Source of the DNA: Gammaproteobacteria bacterium
GTDB lineage: Bacteria; Pseudomonadota; Gammaproteobacteria; Poriferisulfidales; Poriferisulfidaceae
Direction: 5' to 3'
Length of the DNA: 46,572 nucleotides
NCBI GenBank assembly: GCA_026706895.1
Contig: JAPOXW010000027.1
Span: 136,373-182,944, forward strand
Made by a program: the position numbers and the translations under genes. This document shows positions 23,911 through 32,625 of the stretch, piece after piece (the stretch's first letter is position 1; each line of letters begins with the position of its first letter). Under the pieces are notes generated by a model. The model made no database searches. It was not told where the DNA came from and saw nothing but the letters and a program-made list of their open reading frames with translations.

Positions 23911-26900
23911 GTGATTCGTTTCTCACTGCACAACCCGCTGCTGGTCAACCTGGTGCTGGTGCTGGTGCTGGTGCTGGGCTTGCTGGCCTGGCATTCCATG
24001 CCGCAGGAGGTGTTCCCCACCTTCGACCGTGACATCCTTCAGGTTCGTACCACCTTCGAAGGCGCCTCGCCGGAAGAGGTCGAACGCCAGATCACCATCC
24101 CGATCGAGGAAGCCCTGGATTTTCTCGTCGATATAGATTCCGTCACTTCACGCTCGCAGGAAGGCCTGTCCACCATCCAGTACAAGCTGCTGGAGGGTGC
24201 CGATCCGGACGAATTACTGCGCGAGATGCGGACTGAGATCGATGCCATCAAGGATTTTCCGGAAGATGCCGACATGCCGCAGGTCAGCCGGCTCAAGCAT
24301 CTGATCCCGGTGATCAGCATCGCCCTGCACGGCGAAGCACCGATGTCGCTAATGTACGACGTGGCCGACGAACTGCGTCGGAGCCTGCAACAGATCCCCG
24401 GGGTTTCCGGCGTCGGCGTGACCGGCAAGCGGGACTGGGAGATGTGGGTGGAACTGGATCCGCACGAACTGGCTGCGCGCGGGGTGACTTTGGCCGAGAT
24501 CACTGCGGCGTTGCGCGGCAACCTGCGCGATACGCCAAGCGGCATTATCCGCAGCACTGAAGGCGAGATCCTGTTGCGCGGTATGGGCGCGGAAAGCGTC
24601 GAGGCGATCGGGGAAGTCGTGGTGCGGCACAACGCGCAAGGCGGTCAGTTGCGGATTCGCGACTTGGGCCGGGTCTCCATGCAGCTGGAAGAACCGACCA
24701 CCATGGGCCGGTTCAACGGGATGCCGGCCGTCAACATGACGATTTCCAAGAGCGCTCACGCCTCCACCTACGAGGTGACCACCCGGGTCCGCGAGGAGAT
24801 TGCGCAGTTTGTGCCGCCCGAGGGCGTGCAAGCCAGTTTCTTCATGGACATGTCCCGGTTGATCGAAACCCGTGTCAACACCGTCCAGGCTTCCGGCATG
24901 GTGGCGCTGGTGTTGCTGCTTTTCTCGCTGTATTTCCTCCTCAACTTCCGGCTGGCCTTGATTACCGCGATGGGGATTCCGGTCGCCATGCTGACCGCCG
25001 TCATCGTGATGGCGCTGCTCGGGTACAGCATCAACATGGTCAGCATGTTCGCGTTCCTGGTTGTGCTCGGGCTGGTCGTGGACGACGCCATCATCATCTC
25101 TGAAAACACCCACCGCCACATGGAGGAAGGAATGGAAGCGCACGAGGCCGCCTATATTGGCGCGCGAGAGGTCATGTGGCCGGTGCTGGCTTCGATCTTC
25201 ACCACCATTGCGGCGTTTCTTCCCCTGCTCGGCGTCTCCGGCATCCTGGGCAAGTTCATCGAAGTGATCCCGGTGGTCGTGGTCGCGGCGCTGGCCGGCT
25301 CCCTGCTGGAAGCCTTCCTGATCCTGCCCTCGCACGCCGCAGAAATCCTGAAGCTTCGGCATACCGAACACAACACGGAGCGTTGGCACGCTTTCCTGGA
25401 CCGCTACCGTTCCCTGCTCAAGTGGAGCGTTCAGAACCGCTACCTGATCGCCAGCGCCACGATTGGCGTACTTGTCATCACGCTGGCCTTCATGTTCACC
25501 CGGATGCCTTACACCCAGTTCGACGATGTAGAGAGCAACCGGTTCCTCGTCAACATCGAGGGCCCGAACACCTACGGTCTTGCCGACTCCGACGCGCTGG
25601 CTGAGCGCGTCGAAAACATCATCTACGAAGTCGTCGAGCCACATGAGCTGAAGAACTTGCAAACCAATGTCGGGGTGAACGTGATCGGCTTCGATCAATA
25701 TGCGGTCAGCAGCCACTACGTGCAGATCAGCGTCAACCTGACCGACCCGGCTCCCGATGGGTGGATCGAGGCCTACGTCTCCCCCCTGATCAACATGAAA
25801 TTCCGGAACCGAGGCGTGCGCGAACGTACGACCGAGGAGGTTCAGGCTGAAGTCCGGGCAGCACTGAAAACGGTTCCGGGGATCCAGCGCATTGTTTTCC
25901 AGAGCGACCAGGCAGGCCCCGCCGGCGCCGACATCGAGGTCGGCGTTATCGGGCCGGATCTCGACCTGCTCCAGCATCACGCCGGGCAGATCCGAAGCTA
26001 CCTGGCCCGCCTCCCCGGCGTCGAAGACGTCCGGCACGACCTGGAGCCCGGGAAAATCGAATATCAGTACGCCCTGAATTCACGCGGGCGGGAACTCGGC
26101 ATCACCCAGACCGAACTTGGCACCGCCGTCCGCATGGGGTATCAGGGCGCCAAAGTGATCTACATCAGCCAGGGCGACTTGCGCGTACCGGTCCGGGTGC
26201 TGTACCCGCACATGATGCGGTACGACTCCGCGGCTTTCGACCGCCTGCCCGTCACCACGGACAGCGGCACCGTCTATCTCGACGAGGTGGCGGACATTAC
26301 CACGACCCGGGGCCTGTCCACGGTGCGGCGGCGCAACGCCGAGCGGATGGCGACCATCACGGCCGAGGTGGACCCGGCGATCACCTCGCCAGGTGCCGTC
26401 TTGACGCTTTTGAACAACGAATTCGGCCATCGCTTCCAGTCCTTGAGTGACTACCAGATGATCTACCTGGGCGAGAAACGCGAGACGGACATCGCGGTCG
26501 CCGACATGAAGCGCGCCGCCTATGCGGCACTGGCGATCATTTTCTTCATCTTGGCCGCTTTGTTCCGGTCCCTGCTTGATCCGCTGGTGGTGATCGCCGC
26601 AATCCCGTTCGCGCTGGTCGGGGTGGTGGTCGGCCATTATTTCGCCGGAATCCATTTACAGTTTCTGTCATTGATCGGCATGCTGGCGCTGGCGGGGGTC
26701 GTGGTCAACGACTCCCTGATCCTGATCAATTTCGTGAAGCAACTTCGCCAGCGCGGCCATGAACGAATCGAAGCAGTGCTACTCGGCAGCAGGGCACGGT
26801 TCCGCGCCATCCTGTTGACCACCGTCACCACCTTTTTCGGCGTGTCGCCGCTGATCTTCTTTGCGAGCGGACAAACCCGGTTCCTGGCGCCGATGGCGAT

Positions 26901-27033
26901 CAGCCTGGGAGTCGGGCTGTTGTTCGCCACCGTGTTAATCTTGCTGGTCCTTCCCTGCTTCTACCTGATCATGGACGACTTCCGGCAATGGCTGGCCAGC
27001 CTGCGGGCCCGCTTTCAAAAGGTTCCTGCATGA
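23911..27033 (+). CDS. RND-family efflux permease (HAE1-like)
   Basis: This 1040-residue inner-membrane transporter has the expected RND plan of twelve helices and two large periplasmic loops. The proton-relay Asp pair is in LGLVVDDAIIISEN, and LALAGVVVNDSLILINF is the matching C-terminal segment. The N-terminus (MIRFSLHNPLLVNL...FPTFDRDILQVRT) resembles the less-studied RND branch rather than AcrB itself. The start is the GTG at 23911 with a weak Shine-Dalgarno, since ATG 23905 meets a stop at once. The first helix is encoded by four perfect CTGGTG repeats. The stop overlaps the next gene as ATGA. Confidence 0.93.
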   Translation: MIRFSLHNPLLVNLVLVLVLVLGLLAWHSMPQEVFPTFDRDILQVRTTFEGASPEEVERQITIPIEEALDFLVDIDSVTSRSQEGLSTIQYKLLEGADPDELLREMRTEIDAIKDFPEDADMPQVSRLKHLIPVISIALHGEAPMSLMYDVADELRRSLQQIPGVSGVGVTGKRDWEMWVELDPHELAARGVTLAEITAALRGNLRDTPSGIIRSTEGEILLRGMGAESVEAIGEVVVRHNAQGGQLRIRDLGRVSMQLEEPTTMGRFNGMPAVNMTISKSAHASTYEVTTRVREEIAQFVPPEGVQASFFMDMSRLIETRVNTVQASGMVALVLLLFSLYFLLNFRLALITAMGIPVAMLTAVIVMALLGYSINMVSMFAFLVVLGLVVDDAIIISENTHRHMEEGMEAHEAAYIGAREVMWPVLASIFTTIAAFLPLLGVSGILGKFIEVIPVVVVAALAGSLLEAFLILPSHAAEILKLRHTEHNTERWHAFLDRYRSLLKWSVQNRYLIASATIGVLVITLAFMFTRMPYTQFDDVESNRFLVNIEGPNTYGLADSDALAERVENIIYEVVEPHELKNLQTNVGVNVIGFDQYAVSSHYVQISVNLTDPAPDGWIEAYVSPLINMKFRNRGVRERTTEEVQAEVRAALKTVPGIQRIVFQSDQAGPAGADIEVGVIGPDLDLLQHHAGQIRSYLARLPGVEDVRHDLEPGKIEYQYALNSRGRELGITQTELGTAVRMGYQGAKVIYISQGDLRVPVRVLYPHMMRYDSAAFDRLPVTTDSGTVYLDEVADITTTRGLSTVRRRNAERMATITAEVDPAITSPGAVLTLLNNEFGHRFQSLSDYQMIYLGEKRETDIAVADMKRAAYAALAIIFFILAALFRSLLDPLVVIAAIPFALVGVVVGHYFAGIHLQFLSLIGMLALAGVVVNDSLILINFVKQLRQRGHERIEAVLLGSRARFRAILLTTVTTFFGVSPLIFFASGQTRFLAPMAISLGVGLLFATVLILLVLPCFYLIMDDFRQWLASLRARFQKVPA
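23950..23977 (+). repeat. (CTGGTG)4 microsatellite in the first RND transmembrane helix
   Basis: Four perfect hexamer copies (23950-23973) plus a partial fifth encode Leu-Val pairs from residue 14. The six-base unit equals two codons, so slippage would lengthen or shorten the helix by two residues without frameshift. Confidence 0.85.
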
Positions 27034-27767
27034 ATTTCCGTACTGCCTTGGCACTGGCGCTGATGGTGGCGGGCTCCGGCGCGCCTGCACAAGAGGAAGA
27101 CGTCGAATTCCCGTTGTCACACGCAGCCGTACGCCTGATGCTGGAGCAGGCCGACGATGCGGCTCTGAAAGCACAGGAGCGCCATTTCCCGGAGCATTAC
27201 GATGCCTTGGTCTCTCAATTGGTCGAACTCAAGCGGGGTGATGATCCGGAGCAGGCCAGCCTGGCGCTGGCCCGGGCGTCACGGCAGAACTGGGCCCGAT
27301 ACAACGAGTTGGTGCGCCAAGGCGACCCGGCCGACTGGCGTGAACTGGTGATTAAGCGGAGGGATCTGTTTGCGTTGATCGGCAAGACCGATGGCGCCGA
27401 ACGATGCCTTGCCTACGAATACCAAGGCACACAAGCGCTGACCACCAGCGGCAACCCAGCCTATCGGAAACCAGCAAGCGCCTACATCGAACTGTTCATC
27501 AATGCGGCGGGACGGGCGCGGAGCGCGCCTCGGCAATGGCGGGAGACTCAGGCCTCGGACCTGAATCTGCTGTATGCCACCCTTGAGGCACAGGAACCCG
27601 ATCCCGCACTATTGGCCGCCTTGCGTCCCGAAGACGCGGCGCACCCGCGGTTTTGCGAAGCCATGGTCGCGGTCATGGATGCCGCCCTGACGCTGGAAGG
27701 CGAGCCGGGAGCCTTGGTGTGGCGGTTCCTCGTGACGACGGGAAGCGTAGAGAAACCTGAGGATTAG
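27030..27767 (+). CDS. Unknown exported protein coupled to the RND permease
   Basis: This 245-residue protein has a signal peptide (MNFRTALALALMVAGSGAPAQ) and then a mostly helical, Ala- and Glu-rich mature part with two cysteines. It has no membrane helix and no domain I recognise. The ATG overlaps the permease stop (ATGA), so translation is coupled and a role with the pump is likely, for example as a periplasmic accessory. A longer opening from 26988 lies in the permease and is rejected. It ends 26 bp before convergent hppA. Confidence 0.75.
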   Translation: MNFRTALALALMVAGSGAPAQEEDVEFPLSHAAVRLMLEQADDAALKAQERHFPEHYDALVSQLVELKRGDDPEQASLALARASRQNWARYNELVRQGDPADWRELVIKRRDLFALIGKTDGAERCLAYEYQGTQALTTSGNPAYRKPASAYIELFINAAGRARSAPRQWRETQASDLNLLYATLEAQEPDPALLAALRPEDAAHPRFCEAMVAVMDAALTLEGEPGALVWRFLVTTGSVEKPED

Positions 27768-27793
27768 GTCGTTCCGCGTTTTTCAGCGCACCT

Positions 27794-29806
27794 TCACAGC
27801 AACGGCGCGATCACCAGGCTGACGATCGCCATGACGTTGATCAGGATGTTCATGGAAGGCCCGGACGTATCCTTGAACGGGTCGCCGACCGTGTCGCCAA
27901 CCACGCAGGCATGGTGCGAATCGGATCCCTTTCCCCCATGATGACCTTTTTCGACATATTTCTTGGCGTTGTCCCAGGCTCCGCCTGCATTCGCCATCAT
28001 CAGCGCCAGAAGCACGCAACCGAGCAACGCCCCGCCGAGCATCCCGCCTAGCGCCTGCGGGCCCAGCCCGAACCCGACAACCACCGGCGCAATGACAGCC
28101 AGCGCCCCGGGCGGGATCATCTTCCACAGTGCCGCCTTCGTCGCAATATCCACGCAGCGGACCGTGTCCGGTTTTCCGGTGCCTTCCAGAAGGCCCGGAA
28201 TCTCCTTGAACTGGCGACGGATCTCCTTGATCATCTCGAACGCGGCGTCTCCCACCGCGGTCATGGTGAGCGCCGCGACAATGAACGGGAACGTCCCGCC
28301 GATGAACAGGCCAACCAGCACCAGCGGGTCGTTCAGCCGAAGTTCGATGGCGTCGCCCTGACCGTGGGCGACCTCAGCCAGAAACGCCGTGATGATAGCC
28401 AGCGCCGCAAGTGCGGCGGCGCCAATCGCAAACCCTTTCCCAATAGCAGCCGTTGTGTTGCCGACTTCGTCGAGCGTATCGGTGATGTGCCGGGTTTCCT
28501 CGCCCAATTCAGCCATTTCCGCAATGCCGCCAGCGTTGTCCGCCACAGGCCCGTAAGCATCAATCGCCATGGTCATGCCGACCGTGGCCAGCATCCCTAC
28601 CGCGGCGATGCCGACCCCGTAGAGGCCCGCCACCATATGCGCGAAGAAAATGATGGCGGCGATGGACAGCACCGGTATGGCCACCGATTGCATGCCGGTT
28701 GCAAGGCCCCGGATCATGACCGTGGCGGGACCGGTCTCCGACGCGCTGGCGATCCGCCGCACCGGCGAACCCGCCGTGAAATATTCCGTCACCAGGCCGA
28801 TGATGATGCCGCCGACGGCGCCGGCCAGCACCGCGATCCAGATGCCGGAAGCCAATTCGAAGTATCCGATGATGAAGTGCGCCAGCACGATGAACAACAC
28901 GGCCGAACCGAAAGTGCCCAAGCGCAAGGCGGCATCAGGCCGGCTGTGCACCCGGCTGCGAACCAGCAGGATGCCGATCATGGAGCACGCGATCCCGGTC
29001 GATGCCAGCGCCAGCGGCAGAAACATCAGTACCTGCTGGGGACCCAAATCCGCCAGCACCATCGCCGGCAGAGTGGATGCCAGGGCGATGGTCGCGATGA
29101 TCGAGCCGCAGTACGACTCGAAGATGTCCGACCCCATGCCGGCGATATCGCCGACGTTGTCGCCGACGTTGTCGGCGATCACCCCCGGATTCCGGGGGTC
29201 GTCCTCCGGGATTCCCGCCTCGATCTTGCCGACCAGGTCCGCACCCACGTCCGCGCTCTTGGTGTAAATGCCCCCGCCGACACGCGAGAACAGAGCCACC
29301 GAAGAAGCGCCCATGCCAAAGCCATGGATGATATGCGCGGTCGCCGGATCCTGCCCGTAAATCAGGTAGAGCGAGCCCAGGCCCAAAAGGCCGACCGCGG
29401 CAATGGTCAGGCCCATGATCGAACCGCCGTAAAAAGCCAGAGACAGCGCGGTCGGGGCGCCCGCCATGTTAGCCGCCACGGCCGTGCGGACGTTGGCCCG
29501 GGTCGCCGTGTACATGCCGATGAGGCCGGCAAGCGACGAACAGGCCGCCCCCGTCAGGAAAGCGGCCATGGTGTGGACTCCCAGATCGGACAGGGCGATG
29601 GCGACCGCCACGGCCGCGGTGAACAGGTACATCACCAGATATTCGCGGCGCATGAACGCCATGGCGCCCTGCTGGATCTCCCGGGCAATCTCGGCAACCC
29701 GTCCGTGGCCCGCGGGATAGCGCAGGATGATGCGGTACAGAAGAAGGGCCGCCAGCAGTCCGGCAGCCCCCAGCACCAGCGGCATATGATCAAGTGAGAT
29801 GTTCAA
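27794..29806 (-). CDS. hppA: Membrane-bound pyrophosphate-energised ion pump, K+-dependent type
   Basis: This 670-residue, about 16-helix protein couples PPi hydrolysis to H+ (or Na+) pumping. The catalytic loop reads [20 protein letters not shown], followed by [34 protein letters not shown] has Ala where K+-independent enzymes have Lys (GNTTKA), which puts it in the K+-dependent group. Whether it moves H+ or Na+ is not decided here. The start is a TTG at 29806: GGAAGGAG sits seven bases upstream and no ATG fits until residue 8. moaD lies 33 bp upstream on the same strand. Confidence 0.95.
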   Translation of the reverse strand: MNISLDHMPLVLGAAGLLAALLLYRIILRYPAGHGRVAEIAREIQQGAMAFMRREYLVMYLFTAAVAVAIALSDLGVHTMAAFLTGAACSSLAGLIGMYTATRANVRTAVAANMAGAPTALSLAFYGGSIMGLTIAAVGLLGLGSLYLIYGQDPATAHIIHGFGMGASSVALFSRVGGGIYTKSADVGADLVGKIEAGIPEDDPRNPGVIADNVGDNVGDIAGMGSDIFESYCGSIIATIALASTLPAMVLADLGPQQVLMFLPLALASTGIACSMIGILLVRSRVHSRPDAALRLGTFGSAVLFIVLAHFIIGYFELASGIWIAVLAGAVGGIIIGLVTEYFTAGSPVRRIASASETGPATVMIRGLATGMQSVAIPVLSIAAIIFFAHMVAGLYGVGIAAVGMLATVGMTMAIDAYGPVADNAGGIAEMAELGEETRHITDTLDEVGNTTAAIGKGFAIGAAALAALAIITAFLAEVAHGQGDAIELRLNDPLVLVGLFIGGTFPFIVAALTMTAVGDAAFEMIKEIRRQFKEIPGLLEGTGKPDTVRCVDIATKAALWKMIPPGALAVIAPVVVGFGLGPQALGGMLGGALLGCVLLALMMANAGGAWDNAKKYVEKGHHGGKGSDSHHACVVGDTVGDPFKDTSGPSMNILINVMAIVSLVIAPLL

Positions 29807-29839
29807 GGTTCGGCTCCTTCCTTTGGAGTTGGGGGTGGT

Positions 29840-30070
29840 TCAACCGCCTGTAACGGGAGGGAAAAAGGCGATTTCGTCACCATCCTGAATTTTGGCGTCA
29901 AGCGCAGCATGCCGGGCATTGATCGCTGCCAATACCCTTGCATCCGGTTCCTGCTTGACCAAGGCTTTCCAGACGTCCTGCACGCAATCCAGGCCGTTCA
30001 CCTCGATTTCGACGCTTTCGCGACCGATCCGGTCGCGGAGGCTGGCAAAAAATCGAACCGTGATGCTCAT
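29840..30070 (-). CDS. moaD: MoaD-type small sulfur-carrier (molybdopterin synthase small subunit)
   Basis: This 76-residue ubiquitin-fold protein starts MSITVRFFASLRDRIG and ends DEIAFFPPVTGG; the terminal Gly-Gly is the thiocarboxylate site. MoaD with MoaE converts cPMP to molybdopterin. Neither moaE nor moaA/B/C is in the window, so the gene is isolated and sits 33 bp ahead of hppA. A different sulfur-carrier role is possible. No Shine-Dalgarno precedes the ATG. Confidence 0.88.
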   Translation of the reverse strand: MSITVRFFASLRDRIGRESVEIEVNGLDCVQDVWKALVKQEPDARVLAAINARHAALDAKIQDGDEIAFFPPVTGG

Positions 30071-30332
30071 GGGCAGGGAGTTTGTACCTGCATTTTACCG
30101 CCAATCCTTTGCCCAAAAGGGTTCTAGGAGTCTGCGCAGTCATATTTGGCCGGGCGGGAACGCGAGGGTGCGCCTGACCCCTTGGCTCTCGTTCATTTGA
30201 TAGCCAATTCAGGTAGAGCCCGCACGATGCAAGTGCGTGGGCAGTGAAGTGAAAATGTGGACTTCCTTAGTCTGGGGTTCCCGGGGCTTCGGCAGAGGGC
30301 AATAAAGTCGATTGACGCATTACGGCAACCGA
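30071..30332. other. 262-bp intergenic region between the second DUF262 gene and moaD
   Basis: No convincing gene is seen. On the minus strand TAAAAT (30097-30092) is a possible moaD -10. A small CCTTT-GCCCA-AAAGG hairpin (30106-30120) lies near its -35 position. A GC-rich hairpin at 30218-30242 lies closer to the DUF262 gene end. Confidence 0.6.
30218..30242. terminator. GC-rich hairpin downstream of the second DUF262 gene
   Basis: GCCCGCAC (30218-30225) can pair with GTGCGTGGGC (30233-30242) with one bulged T and a 7-base loop. It lies about 90 bp past the DUF262 stop. It lacks a T-run, so it is a weak terminator candidate or a structural mark of an insertion boundary. Confidence 0.35.
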
Positions 30333-32438
30333 CTATCGCGACTGATCTAGGGCCTGTCGAATTATCGGTATCACCGCAGAGATATCGGCCTGGTCGATGA
30401 CATCCACCAATACGTCGCAATCCGTGTTGACTCTATTGGGGACGAACTTCCATGCCGACGTGTCGTGGATGTCCAACTCCTCCAGGTTTTCGATGTTGCT
30501 GAATTCCAGCGGAAGTATTACCCTAACGTAGTAGCGCATTGGCATTAGTTCAGCAAAGAACTCAGGTCCGTAACAACAGATGGACTTGCGTTCGATCACT
30601 TCGATGACCTCAACAAACTCACGAATCGATCCTCGAATTTCATCAAGTAATTGCCTGACGTCATCTGTCATCTGTAAGTGGTCCGGGTTTTGTTTGGCTG
30701 CACGTTTCCGAAGATCTCGGGTAGCTGCTGCCTGAATACTTGCTGCATCAGCTTCGTGATACTTCCAGATATTACATGCGCAATTTGCCAACCGTTTTCC
30801 CCTCGCCTCTATTTCATCTTGTGTCCACCGTTCTTGGTCCCTGACATCGCGGTTCAGTCGCACGGCGCTGTCTTGAAACCCCCCCTCAATCTTTTGCTTT
30901 TCCTCGAATGGTCGGTTCGAATATGCACTGTTGTATGCCGTCAACGTCAAATTGCCCAACCGGTGCAGCCACACCTCATGAATGGCAGCCCAATTCTCGC
31001 CAAGCATCTCCTGCCACTCCCGCGTGCTGCTAATCTCTTGCGGCATGATGTGCTCAATTGAGTAATTGTGAACCGGACTGGGCTCTTGATGGCCGGCATT
31101 TTCTAGCCTGTCAAGTATATGTTTGCAGACACGCAAACCATAAAGATCGCGCTCCAACAAGCCTCGTTTGAATTCTTCATCACTCGGGAAGCGGTAGTTG
31201 CCCCTCAGCCGCGCCAGCGTTGCCTGTAACGACTCAAAGACTGATTCGCGATCAAGATCGTGCGCGATTTTTGCAAAGACTGACCAGTAGTTCCGAGTCT
31301 GTAAACCAAGTACGGCACGCCGCAAGAGGTAACTTTCAATTAGTTCCACGGCACGGACGAACTCATCCTGAGACAGTTGATTCTTCTCATGGCAATCGTA
31401 AAGCTGCATGATCAGCAGCCCCTGTGTCGTATTGAGGGAGCGCATGTGGCTCATGGCATCGGACAACCATGGACGCTGCATGGGGGCGATTCCGAGAAAT
31501 GCCGCATATGTGCGGGCGACACGTAACATGTCGCTGAGTAGCTCGGGGAGCGGCCTTTCCCCGCCGCGGTTCCAGAATTCCTTGAATTCATCGTAAATGA
31601 TGTCCAGGCGAATCTGTTGTGTTAACCCCTTATCGAGAGCCATGTAGTCACGCAAAAACCAGTCAAACGCATTTCCTGATGAATGAAACAGCTCTTCGAT
31701 CTCGCGCCAATATTCTTCGTAGAGCCGCGTCTGATCTGACTCATCAAGATCCATTAGGAGGTAATTGCGAATCAGGTCACTTTGACGGAGGTCAACCCCG
31801 GTGGAATTCATGCTTTCGAACACAAGTTGCGGGTTGTCAACACCCCGATCGAGCGTAACGTCAACAACGTTCAGATGGGCGATACCCCGATACACGTCCT
31901 CCGGGTTGATACCCGGCGCCCGAAGGGCAGAGCGGAAAAACTCGTAGGCTTCAGCCACCAACTCAGAAAGATCATTCCCAAATTCGGATAGATCCTTTGC
32001 TTCGACGAGCGCGTGAAGTGTTGCCTTGTCTTTACGCCGCAACACTAGCTTATGCCGGCGTGGACCCGACTCGTGAGTGTTCTTGAGATAATACGCGTCG
32101 ATCTTGTCAGTTGTCGGACCATCCTCTCCTCCAGTCCAATCCGAATCACGAATATGATCGCGCAACGCGATCAGGAGCACGGTCAAAGTCGTCATCCGTT
32201 GCTGGCCATCTATTAACAACCAACTCTGAAAGGCGGCACTCGGCGAGCCGGCACTGATATAAACGATCGAGCCCATGAAATGGTCGCATGCTACTCCCTC
32301 GGAACTTGCACGACATACGTCGCACCACAACTGCTCACATTGATCTGGAGTCCAACTGAAATCCCGCTGAAAAACCGGAATGATGAATTGCTTGTTGCCG
32401 TTGATGATCTCGGTGAATTGTCGATTGATAGCTTTCAT
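30333..32438 (-). CDS. DUF262-DUF1524 (GmrSD-type) protein with C-terminal DUF5655-like domain
   Basis: This 701-residue protein has an N-terminal DUF262 domain with IPVFQRDFSW (20-29), DGQQR (77-81) and FESMNSTGVDLRQSDLIRNY (207-226). The DUF1524 HNH-type nuclease part has YSIEHIMPQ (459-467) and HRLGNLTLTAYNSAYSNRPF (492-511). A C-terminal domain at about 593-701 resembles DUF5655. This is the classic single-chain layout of type IV restriction enzymes such as GmrSD/BrxU against modified phage DNA. It stands alone between moaD and gpmI, with no partner gene. Composition is AT-richer than its neighbours. No Shine-Dalgarno is visible; two CATAAT boxes (32513-32526) may be the promoter. Confidence 0.88.
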   Translation of the reverse strand: MKAINRQFTEIINGNKQFIIPVFQRDFSWTPDQCEQLWCDVCRASSEGVACDHFMGSIVYISAGSPSAAFQSWLLIDGQQRMTTLTVLLIALRDHIRDSDWTGGEDGPTTDKIDAYYLKNTHESGPRRHKLVLRRKDKATLHALVEAKDLSEFGNDLSELVAEAYEFFRSALRAPGINPEDVYRGIAHLNVVDVTLDRGVDNPQLVFESMNSTGVDLRQSDLIRNYLLMDLDESDQTRLYEEYWREIEELFHSSGNAFDWFLRDYMALDKGLTQQIRLDIIYDEFKEFWNRGGERPLPELLSDMLRVARTYAAFLGIAPMQRPWLSDAMSHMRSLNTTQGLLIMQLYDCHEKNQLSQDEFVRAVELIESYLLRRAVLGLQTRNYWSVFAKIAHDLDRESVFESLQATLARLRGNYRFPSDEEFKRGLLERDLYGLRVCKHILDRLENAGHQEPSPVHNYSIEHIMPQEISSTREWQEMLGENWAAIHEVWLHRLGNLTLTAYNSAYSNRPFEEKQKIEGGFQDSAVRLNRDVRDQERWTQDEIEARGKRLANCACNIWKYHEADAASIQAAATRDLRKRAAKQNPDHLQMTDDVRQLLDEIRGSIREFVEVIEVIERKSICCYGPEFFAELMPMRYYVRVILPLEFSNIENLEELDIHDTSAWKFVPNRVNTDCDVLVDVIDQADISAVIPIIRQALDQSR

Positions 32439-32613
32439 AAATAAAGGAGGCGACCCGGTTTGGTTTCACGCCGCATAAAGCCAGCAAATTCTATGTCTTA
32501 CTGGGAGCACGCATTATGCCATTATGCTTGCATCCGGTGGGTGCCACTAAAAATAGTACTCGGCAGCCAAACACGATTGGCCCGATTTCTGCGTGACAGA
32601 AGCAGCTCCATGC

Positions 32614-32619
32614 CATAAT
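32614..32619 (+). promoter_or_regulatory. -10-like box (CATAAT) six bases before the gpmI start
   Basis: CATAAT at 32614-32619 places a start site about seven bases on, at or next to the A of the gpmI ATG. GTGACA at 32593-32598 (15-bp spacing) is a possible -35. It supports a leaderless transcript. Confidence 0.4.
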
Positions 32620-32625
32620 GCATAC

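Noticed and set aside
24349-26037. 562-residue reading frame antisense to the RND permease
   Set aside because: Low-complexity His, Gln and Asp-rich product typical of antisense frames; the sense gene is certain.
28364-29797. 477-residue reading frame antisense to hppA
   Set aside because: Arg, His and Asp-rich shadow without domains.
32593-32625. GTG start for gpmI
   Set aside because: Adds eleven non-family residues and overlaps the putative promoter; ATG 32626 fits the family.
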